Shown here: piece after piece, positions 56,878-63,115 of the stretch
Position numbering within the stretch: the first letter of the stretch is position 1
Layout of the letters: the number at the start of each line of letters is the position of its first letter
IMG/VR virus record: IMGVR_UViG_3300021185_003040
Coordinates: 1 to 64,000 of that record
Strand: one strand, 5' to 3'
Source: a virus
DNA: 64,000 nt
Position numbers and translations under genes: made by a program
The notes under the pieces: generated by a model
What the model saw: only the letters and a program-made list of their open reading frames with translations
The model's database searches: none
What the model was told of the DNA's origin: nothing

Positions 56878-57144
56878 TTATTTTCCGTTTTCGTAATTAT
56901 CTAAACCTTGAATGTATGCTACTGCATCTAAGAGATTATCTCTTTTATGATTGTAACTTTCTCTTGAAAACTTAAGAGCAACTAATGCTTTAAACATATC
57001 AGCGCCACTTACATCATGGCCTGTCATACCTTTAAATATTAGGGCAGCTCTGTCCATGCCTTCTGAAAAAGGACCGTAATTACGATCCGCTTCTTCACTC
57101 CTGTTGTTTACAATTTCGTTTGCTTCTTCTAAGATACTTTTCAT
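56878..57144 (-). CDS. DUF6378-like small protein (88 aa)
   Basis: The 88-residue helical protein has EEANEIVNNRSEEADRNYGPF, then MFKALVALKFSRESYNHKRDNLLDAVAYIQG, a pattern I recall from the phage DUF6378 family (YG...F, LK-x-x-R, D-x-x-x-Y). Members are of unknown function and common in phage replication regions. Start overlaps nothing; the next stop is one base away. Confidence 0.65.
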   Translation of the reverse strand: MKSILEEANEIVNNRSEEADRNYGPFSEGMDRAALIFKGMTGHDVSGADMFKALVALKFSRESYNHKRDNLLDAVAYIQGLDNYENGK

Positions 57145-57166
57145 AAGAATGTGTTTAACTATTATA

Positions 57167-57179
57167 CTCTATATATGCG
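57167..57179 (-). promoter_or_regulatory. Late-promoter-like CGCATATATAGAG box
   Basis: Minus strand CGCATATATAGAG, 23 bases before the start at 57144 and overlapping the end of the small ORF 57169-57345. Confidence 0.45.
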
Positions 57180-57345
57180 TTTTGTTTACGGCTAATTTTT
57201 CTAATTTTGATTCTACTAGAATTATTAGATCTTCAATTCCTTCGTTATATGCAAATTGTGTTTCGTGGTCCATATTTGCATACTTAATTTCATCTGCTGC
57301 ATCGGTTAGTAGATTAACCAATACCTTTACGTCTTCTTTGCTCAT
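57169..57345 (-). CDS. Small acidic hypothetical protein (58 aa)
   Basis: An ATG at 57345 opens a 58-residue helical, acidic frame (DVKVLVNLLTDAADEIKYAN; EDLIILVESKLEKLA), seven bases after the nuclease-like gene. Its composition and spacing support a real gene. No family recognised. Confidence 0.6.
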   Translation of the reverse strand: MSKEDVKVLVNLLTDAADEIKYANMDHETQFAYNEGIEDLIILVESKLEKLAVNKTHI

Positions 57346-57352
57346 CTTTGTT

Positions 57353-58294
57353 TTATTTTAGTAAGTTTTCTATTCCTAATTCTTCGGCGAAAGCAACTGT
57401 GATATCCTTTAGCAACTTTATATTTTCTTCTGAGAAATCAGTGTTGTCAAATTTAAATGAAATTGTTTTATCATTGGCACCTGAACTTTCTTTTACGAAT
57501 TCAAATCCTGGAACTTTAGATTTTATACTATCAATTATCTTTCCTGTTTCATCTATGATTCTAGTAAGTCCATGATCTTTAACTAAATATCCTGATATTT
57601 TAATTCCAAGGTCATGGTTCTTTTGATTAATAACCCATTCGATACCTAATCTAGAACCAGTATAAGCCTTTCCAATATAAAGGTATCTACTACGGTGTGG
57701 TAATTCTTTTCTATTTTTGAATCCCATTTCAGATGAAGCGACTTTCATCCATTTTAAACCAAGCTCTTCAAGTGAAGCGAGTTTAACTGAAACCTTTTCC
57801 TTCTTTTCTTCTATTCCATATACATCTGCAAAATAACCTTGATCATTGAACCTTAGGTGTATAGCATAAGAATCTTCCATCTTAGAAAATTCATTAAGAT
57901 AGGGTGCGTCGAATTCTTTAAACGCGATTGCAAATGAATATACTTGTTCGTAGTCCTGTTTAAGTCTATTAGATTTAAGATAGAACTGTTCATGGTGATC
58001 ATTGTCCCATTTACCCTTTTGAGATTGACTCATCACTTCAAAATAATACATCTGTCCTTCGTCTTCAAACGTAAGATCAGCTCTTTTGGTTGCCATTCCA
58101 ATTGTGATAGGTGTTTCTAATTTTCTGTCTATATCTTCAATGCTGGATAAACCACATGCTTCGATTACAGTGTTCATTTCTTCTTTGCCAAAAAAGGCTT
58201 CTACGAATTGAGTTTCTCTATTACATTCATAGGCTGAAAATACATCTGTTAACGTGTGGTCGTTAGTTTTAATTCCTTTCGAATATCTTTTCAT
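57353..58294 (-). CDS. Nuclease-like protein, possible PD-(D/E)XK fold (313 aa)
   Basis: The N-terminal half has KRADLTFEDEGQMYYFEVMSQ, in which Asp and Glu on successive strands resemble the D...E-x-[KQ] core, followed by a helix with HHEQFYLKSNRL and the start ETQFVEAFFGKEE. Such an architecture is seen in restriction-like and DUF4268-type proteins. The C-terminal half (GLKWMKVASSEMGF; ISGYLVKDH) is a separate alpha-beta domain. It stands behind its own 32-base element with a strong terminator upstream, so it is an independent unit. Defence against other phages or host DNA attack are both possible. Confidence 0.6.
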   Translation of the reverse strand: MKRYSKGIKTNDHTLTDVFSAYECNRETQFVEAFFGKEEMNTVIEACGLSSIEDIDRKLETPITIGMATKRADLTFEDEGQMYYFEVMSQSQKGKWDNDHHEQFYLKSNRLKQDYEQVYSFAIAFKEFDAPYLNEFSKMEDSYAIHLRFNDQGYFADVYGIEEKKEKVSVKLASLEELGLKWMKVASSEMGFKNRKELPHRSRYLYIGKAYTGSRLGIEWVINQKNHDLGIKISGYLVKDHGLTRIIDETGKIIDSIKSKVPGFEFVKESSGANDKTISFKFDNTDFSEENIKLLKDITVAFAEELGIENLLK

Positions 58295-58321
58295 TTATTG
58301 CTTTGTTTATTAATTACTATA

Positions 58322-58353
58322 CTAATATAACAAAAAAACCCGAGATAAAAAAA
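58322..58353 (-). promoter_or_regulatory. Conserved 32-base promoter-like element, copy F
   Basis: The most diverged copy (TATATTAG box intact, ATCTCGGG instead of ATCTCAG), 28 bases before the gene ending at 57353. It shares its T-run and ATCTC block with the terminator stem. Confidence 0.55.
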
Positions 58354-58360
58354 TCTCGGG
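58332..58360 (-). terminator. Terminator merged with promoter element copy F
   Basis: Minus-strand CCCGAGAT/ATCTCGGG perfect 8-bp stem with a T-rich loop, followed by a seven-base T-run. It ends the transcript of the small gene at 58390 while the following box starts the next one. Confidence 0.85.
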
Positions 58361-58389
58361 CTGCTTTTTTTCAAAAAAAGTGCAATGTT

Positions 58390-58605
58390 TTACAAATCTT
58401 CTGGAAAATACTTGTCAAGTGCTTCTAACTTATCATCAGCGTCAACTAACATTGATAAAGCTTCTTCTGCATTTTTATAGAAATCACCAGTTGAGTGATC
58501 TCCAATACCAGATCCTTTATTTCCTAAAAGATCTAAAGATAAAAGTGCTTTTGATTTTTCAGCTAAGGCACTAGCTCTTAGCATTTCGATTAATTTCTTA
58601 TTCAT
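58390..58605 (-). CDS. Small conserved phage protein (71 aa)
   Basis: The 71-residue protein has AEKSKALLSLDLLGNKGSGIGDHSTG followed by an acidic helix. The G-x-G-I-G-x-H motif recalls small conserved proteins of marine T4-like phages. Function unknown. It overlaps the RmlB stop by 4 bases. Confidence 0.65.
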   Translation of the reverse strand: MNKKLIEMLRASALAEKSKALLSLDLLGNKGSGIGDHSTGDFYKNAEEALSMLVDADDKLEALDKYFPEDL

Positions 58606-59531
58606 AATTGAGTTTCTAGTAGTTTAAATGTTTCTTCTTTTAAAAATTCTTCAAAGGATAAAGGGATCATTTCTCCTAAAATAGCATTTACCTTTGAGCT
58701 ATTAAGTGCGTATCTTCTATCATGTCCGAGACGGTCTGCTACAAATTCAAATTCAGGAGTTTTGCCCATGATGTTTCCTATCATTTCAATAACTTCTAAA
58801 TTAGTGTATCTTTCCTCTGAACCAATATTAAATACTTCGTTAATTCGGTCTGACATCATTAAGTTATAAATAACTAAAGTGTTGTCTGTTACGTCCATCC
58901 ATTCTCTAACTTGCTTTCCATCTCCATAAACAGGAATTTTCTTTCCTTCTTTAATAGAGCGCATGATAGTTGGGATAAATTTTTCTTTATGTTGATGGGC
59001 ACCATAATTGTTACATGTTCTGGTAATAATATATGGAAGATCAAATGTTCTGTTAGCTGAAAGGACTAGCATGTCTGATGATGCTTTAGTCGCCGAATAA
59101 TAAGAAGAAGCTACTAGCGGAAATTCTTCATCCGCTACTACGTCCTTACTAATGTCGTCCATGTCGCCGTAAACTTCATCTGTAGAAATATGAATAAATT
59201 TTCTAAGATTAGGGTTTTGTCTAGCACACTCTAAAAGATTGAACGTTCCTTCAACGTTTGTTCTAACGAAAGGTCTACCGTCTTTTATAGAATTATCCAC
59301 ATGACTCTCAGCTGCGAAGTGAACAAGGAAATCATATTCTCCTAGATCTTCTACTGTTACTTCGCAAATATCTTTCTGAATTAATGTTACTTTAGTTTTA
59401 ATGTTATTTGGATTTGCAGCATAAGTCATTTTATCAACTACTACAATTTCTGCTGTTGGGTTTTTTCTACCAATCGTGTTTACAAATTCAGATCCTATAA
59501 ATCCAAATCCACCAGTTACTATTATTCTCAT
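58602..59531 (-). CDS. rfbB: dTDP-glucose 4,6-dehydratase (RmlB)
   Basis: The 309-residue SDR enzyme has VTGGFGFIGSEF, VHFAAESHVDNSI, ISTDEVYGD with catalytic Thr-Asp-Glu, SYYSATKASSDML with YxxxK, TRTCNNYG and KQVREWMDVTDN. It converts dTDP-glucose to dTDP-4-keto-6-deoxyglucose, the substrate of RmlC. Catalytic residues appear kept. The sugar made is probably used for phage DNA, virion or host glycan decoration. Confidence 0.92.
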   Translation of the reverse strand: MRIIVTGGFGFIGSEFVNTIGRKNPTAEIVVVDKMTYAANPNNIKTKVTLIQKDICEVTVEDLGEYDFLVHFAAESHVDNSIKDGRPFVRTNVEGTFNLLECARQNPNLRKFIHISTDEVYGDMDDISKDVVADEEFPLVASSYYSATKASSDMLVLSANRTFDLPYIITRTCNNYGAHQHKEKFIPTIMRSIKEGKKIPVYGDGKQVREWMDVTDNTLVIYNLMMSDRINEVFNIGSEERYTNLEVIEMIGNIMGKTPEFEFVADRLGHDRRYALNSSKVNAILGEMIPLSFEEFLKEETFKLLETQL

Positions 59532-60022
59532 TTGTTATTAATTATTTTAGCCGCTTCATCAGCTGTTAATGACTTTACGTTTTCTTCTACAATAGAAGGA
59601 TTCTGTAAGATGGTTTGCTTAGTTATTAAATCTTTAATTCTTGTCGTAGACCAATTATGTGATCTAGTTGTATAAAGAACCTCAATTGGCATGTGATCTC
59701 CTGTGAATCTTTTACCAATGTAATCATCTCCTAAAATTCTAACATCTGGTTTATAAAATTCCATTAAGTTAATAAGATCTTCTTCTGTTTGATATGTAAC
59801 TACTTCGTCTACATATTTAATAGCCATTAAAGTTTTATATCTTTCGTATAATGGAATTACTGGCTTGTATTTAGTAAATCTAGTTTCCGAAGGATCTCTT
59901 TGTAGAAATACCATAAAGTAATCGCAGTGTTCTTTTGCTGTTTCGAATGTGTAAATATATCCGGGGTGAAGAAGATCGAAGTTCCCTGCTGTAAATCCTA
60001 TTTTACCTTTATTTTGATCCAT
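59528..60022 (-). CDS. Cytidylyltransferase-like protein with altered HxGH motif
   Basis: The 164-residue protein has FTAGNFDLLHPGYIYTFETAK at the start, where the nucleotidyltransferase signature HxGH reads HPGY, and ILGDDYIGKRFTG and SHNWSTTRIKDLI (RTEGISTT-like). It resembles glycerol-3-phosphate or heptose cytidylyltransferases (TagD/RfaE type). The second His contributes to transition-state binding in this family, so its replacement by Tyr may lower or change activity. It overlaps RmlB by 4 bases. Confidence 0.75.
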   Translation of the reverse strand: MDQNKGKIGFTAGNFDLLHPGYIYTFETAKEHCDYFMVFLQRDPSETRFTKYKPVIPLYERYKTLMAIKYVDEVVTYQTEEDLINLMEFYKPDVRILGDDYIGKRFTGDHMPIEVLYTTRSHNWSTTRIKDLITKQTILQNPSIVEENVKSLTADEAAKIINNK

Positions 60023-60254
60023 TTATTTTATTTTCTTGTAACTTAATTCTGAGCCACAGTTGGTGAATAATTATTTCAATGGATTTTTCATCATCCTGTT
60101 CAAGCGCAGTAATTATAGAAAATTGATCAACTAGTTTTCTAGCAGAATCTAGATGATCAAAGGTAACGCAAGAATCAATGACAGCTTCGATTTTCTCTAT
60201 CGCCTTAATTGACCATGTTTTATAATTTCCGGGTCTGAAGATAATGTTATCCAT
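60009..60254 (-). CDS. Small helical hypothetical protein (81 aa)
   Basis: An 81-residue helical protein (SIKAIEKIEAVIDSCVTFDH; DDEKSIEIIIHQLWLRIKL) overlapping the cytidylyltransferase start by 14 bases. Upstream bases contain AAGTATAATATAATG, a possible -10-like sequence. No family recognised. Confidence 0.6.
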   Translation of the reverse strand: MDNIIFRPGNYKTWSIKAIEKIEAVIDSCVTFDHLDSARKLVDQFSIITALEQDDEKSIEIIIHQLWLRIKLQENKINGSK

Positions 60255-60284
60255 ATTATATTATACTTAAAAAGACTAAATTGT

Positions 60285-60677
60285 TTATATTTTATATTTA
60301 GATCTATACCACTTGATAAGAATACTTGCAGTGCTGTAGTTGGTAGCCAAGGGGATGTCATGGACATCGCAAAGTCTCATTAGCATTGATATATCTACAT
60401 CATGTGGATGTTTATCGAGAGGGTCTCTCATGAATATTACGCCTGTGATTTCTCCTCTAACTACCATTGCCGCTATTTCAGCATCTCCACCTAGAGGACC
60501 ACTTTGAACAGTAGAAACTCTATCAATTCCAGCATGCTCTACCTTTTTCCCCGTAGTTCCTGTCGTAACTATATCCACTGCATCGCTATTAAAGAAATCT
60601 AATCTCTTAGAGACAAATGCTACCATGTCTGCTTTTTTGTTATCGTGTGCAATTAATGCGAATCTCATCTTGTCCAT
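60285..60677 (-). CDS. mgsA: Methylglyoxal synthase (MgsA)
   Basis: The 130-residue protein matches MgsA: FALIAHDNKKADMV, TTGTTGKKVE (phosphate loop), VQSGPLGGDAEIA with the catalytic Asp in GGD, and FMRDPLDKHPHDVDISMLMRL with the PHD histidine, then IPLATNYSTA. It converts dihydroxyacetone phosphate to methylglyoxal plus phosphate. Bacterial MgsA is about 150 residues. It would release phosphate and relieve phosphosugar accumulation in the infected cell, or produce a toxic electrophile. Rarely seen in phages to my knowledge. Confidence 0.9.
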   Translation of the reverse strand: MDKMRFALIAHDNKKADMVAFVSKRLDFFNSDAVDIVTTGTTGKKVEHAGIDRVSTVQSGPLGGDAEIAAMVVRGEITGVIFMRDPLDKHPHDVDISMLMRLCDVHDIPLATNYSTASILIKWYRSKYKI

Positions 60678-60686
60678 ATCTTATTA

Positions 60687-60718
60687 ATAAAAAATGCTCT
60701 GTAGTTATACAGAGCATT
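60687..60718 (-). terminator. Terminator after the 682-residue gene
   Basis: Minus-strand 11-bp stem AATGCTCTGTA/TACAGAGCATT with a four-base loop followed by TTTTTTATT. A strong terminator, 26 bases after the stop at 60745 and before mgsA. Confidence 0.88.
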
Positions 60719-60744
60719 CTTAAATTGTTTAAATATTTTAAAGA

Positions 60745-62793
60745 TTACCAGCTAGCGGCCCATACAAATTCAAAGTTATGTTTCTTACAAAACTTTTCAA
60801 TCATATCTGAAATCTTAGCTTGGGCAGCTTCGTACTTAGCGTAATCTCTTCCATCTATAATATTATAAGCACTTTCACCATATTCATCAGGATGTCTTAA
60901 TTCTCTTGGCTCGTCAGTCTTATAATAAACTTTCTTTTCAGCTGTTCTAATATAAGGCATTCTTAATTCTATTCTTCTATGTGCTTTTCTTCCGCTTGCC
61001 TTTGCGATGTCATATTGCTTTTCGATTCTTGGCTTTAATCTAGTCCATTCGGCTAATATTTTATCATTAGCTTTAAAACCTGCTAAAATAGTTTTCATGT
61101 CAAATTCTACTCCGTTTACTCTTTTGTAATCTTTGAAAACTCCAACTACATCATCCATAAATTTATCAAAGCTAGAAATAGATTGATATGATCCATGGAC
61201 AATTCCCATACCCCATTCATCTTCTACCTTTCCAGTTGATACTTTTTTGGTTCCATTGAATAATTTTGCAAATGAATAATTAGGTCTACGAGTTGAGTTG
61301 TTAGAAGAAAACTTAAATACTTCATGTTTCCATGATTTTCCTCGAAGATCAATAGCTAAACACAAATTACCTCCATAATTCCATTCTGATCTATAAACTC
61401 TACATCTAAATTGAATTTTTGGAAATTCCTTTTTTAAACGCTCTGCCATTTGTAAACCATTACCGAAGTTAGATTCTCTTTTGTATGCTTCTTTACATTC
61501 TTTAGATTTTCTAGCAATAGCTAAAACCTTACTTATTGTATAGTATGTTTCTGAATCGAATATTTCATCATCTGTTTCTTTATCTAAAATAACATCTTCA
61601 TTAATAGATTTTAAATGAGTCAGTTTAGTGGATGTTGATTCTGCAAATGCTTCAATATCCCATTGGATTCTTTGCATTGGATCATCACCTCTAAAGTTTT
61701 TCTCAACCCAATCAATAAGACCTGGTTCGAATTGGGCGTTTTGTGCCATATCATAGGCATTCTTCCAACCGTCGTTTGATGCAACGTCTTCTAACCATTG
61801 GTCATATTTCCTTTGAGTCCATCTTACTTTCTTAACAGCTTTCTTATGAGGACCAGCTCCTAATGTTGACTTTACAGTATTGTAGTGTTCTGGACCTGCA
61901 AATACGCCTTCTGCCCATTCTTGATCTCTTTTATTACCGTCCCAATATTTAATTTCTTTTCTGAATCTTCTTAGTGAATAATTACCACCTTCAATTTGTT
62001 TACGCTTTGTTACTTCTCCTTGTCTGTAACCTATTTCAATCTTCTTTTCTTCGGCAGTTTTAGGATCCATTTCGAAATGTAAAGATTTTACTAAATCTCC
62101 AATACCATCAAATTTACCTTCAGTAACTACTGATTCATCTAAACCTAATGATTTATTAACTAGATCTTCAATAACAGTAGAATAATCGTCCTTCAAAGCC
62201 CATTTAATTGTTTGACCTTGACTTCTTGCTTTTTTGTTTATCCATTTAAGATGTGTTGCATCAGTAAGAAACTCGGAAGCTTCTTTTGCAATTCTCTTTG
62301 GATCCTTTTTCCATTCTTCAATAGTAGTGCCAAAGTTATTACCGTATGTAGAACCATTAGTTCTTTTAAGGTTATTGATTCCACCAATCTTAATGTATAT
62401 GTCATTATTAATAGGCATTGCTTCAAAGAAAACTACATCTCTTTCTTCTGGGTTGTTTTCACCAGATAATTGATCAATAGCATAAGTACTATGAACTCTC
62501 CAAGTAGGTTCGCCCTTTACATTGTATGCTGCTGAGTGCGTATCTCCACCAAATTCAGAAGCTTTTAACTTATATGCTTTAGCTTCATTGGTGGATCCGA
62601 AAGATTCAAATGATATAATGTTTTTCATTTCGCGTTGTTTCTTTTTATTTCTCTTCTTCTTATACTCTTCTTCGGCATCTCCCTTTCCGGCTGGAATATC
62701 CCCTGATCCAACTGATGTTTCAGTTGGTAAAGAGACTTCTCCCATTCCGGCCATATCGCCAAGTGATAAGTTTTCGTTTTCGTTTAATTCCAT
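60745..62793 (-). CDS. Large probable virion-internal protein with gp23-like N-terminal tag
   Basis: The 682-residue protein begins with a 55-residue arm containing GMGEVSLPTETSVGSGD, closely like the gp23 segment GMGDVSLPSATADGSGD, and a Lys/Arg-rich run (KKKRNKKKQR). An internal Met56 starts KNIISFESFGSTNEAK, another capsid-targeting-like motif, so translation might also start there (62628). The rest is alpha-beta with basic patches (RRFRKEIKYWDGNKRDQEW; YDIAKASGRKAHRRIELRM) of unknown fold. No catalytic motif is recognised. It is probably a processed, DNA-associated internal protein; this is inference. Confidence 0.65.
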   Translation of the reverse strand: MELNENENLSLGDMAGMGEVSLPTETSVGSGDIPAGKGDAEEEYKKKRNKKKQREMKNIISFESFGSTNEAKAYKLKASEFGGDTHSAAYNVKGEPTWRVHSTYAIDQLSGENNPEERDVVFFEAMPINNDIYIKIGGINNLKRTNGSTYGNNFGTTIEEWKKDPKRIAKEASEFLTDATHLKWINKKARSQGQTIKWALKDDYSTVIEDLVNKSLGLDESVVTEGKFDGIGDLVKSLHFEMDPKTAEEKKIEIGYRQGEVTKRKQIEGGNYSLRRFRKEIKYWDGNKRDQEWAEGVFAGPEHYNTVKSTLGAGPHKKAVKKVRWTQRKYDQWLEDVASNDGWKNAYDMAQNAQFEPGLIDWVEKNFRGDDPMQRIQWDIEAFAESTSTKLTHLKSINEDVILDKETDDEIFDSETYYTISKVLAIARKSKECKEAYKRESNFGNGLQMAERLKKEFPKIQFRCRVYRSEWNYGGNLCLAIDLRGKSWKHEVFKFSSNNSTRRPNYSFAKLFNGTKKVSTGKVEDEWGMGIVHGSYQSISSFDKFMDDVVGVFKDYKRVNGVEFDMKTILAGFKANDKILAEWTRLKPRIEKQYDIAKASGRKAHRRIELRMPYIRTAEKKVYYKTDEPRELRHPDEYGESAYNIIDGRDYAKYEAAQAKISDMIEKFCKKHNFEFVWAASW

Positions 62794-62796
62794 ATC

Positions 62797-63114
62797 TTAA
62801 TATTCAAATGGTGGAGTTCCATAATCACCTTGTTCGATGCCATACCATACTCCTGATACTTGTAAATACCACCATCCATATTTAGTGTCGTCTACTACTT
62901 TAAATTTCTTAGGTAATTTAACAGATTTTTTTGGAGCTCTAGCAATATACTTTAAAACTGGAACACCATCATCCCATGTTTTTTTAGTAGATCTTGCTTG
63001 AACTGATTGTCCATCTGAAAACGCATCAAATGCTTTTGCATCTTCTATTTCATCTGCTAATAAATCGATAGCTGATTCATTAATGTATTGTTCAAATAAT
63101 TTTACTTTTTTCAT
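62797..63114 (-). CDS. Small protein with capsid-targeting-like N-terminus (105 aa)
   Basis: The 105-residue protein begins KKVKLFEQYINESAIDLLADE, in which FEQYINES mimics the T4 internal-protein signal with an I-N-E cleavage site. The mature part is short and basic (RAPKKSVKLPKKFKVV) with an SH3-like strand pattern (YGWWYLQVSGVWYGIE). It lies directly before the 682-residue protein and may be packaged with it. No family recognised. Confidence 0.65.
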   Translation of the reverse strand: MKKVKLFEQYINESAIDLLADEIEDAKAFDAFSDGQSVQARSTKKTWDDGVPVLKYIARAPKKSVKLPKKFKVVDDTKYGWWYLQVSGVWYGIEQGDYGTPPFEY

Positions 63115-63115
63115 T

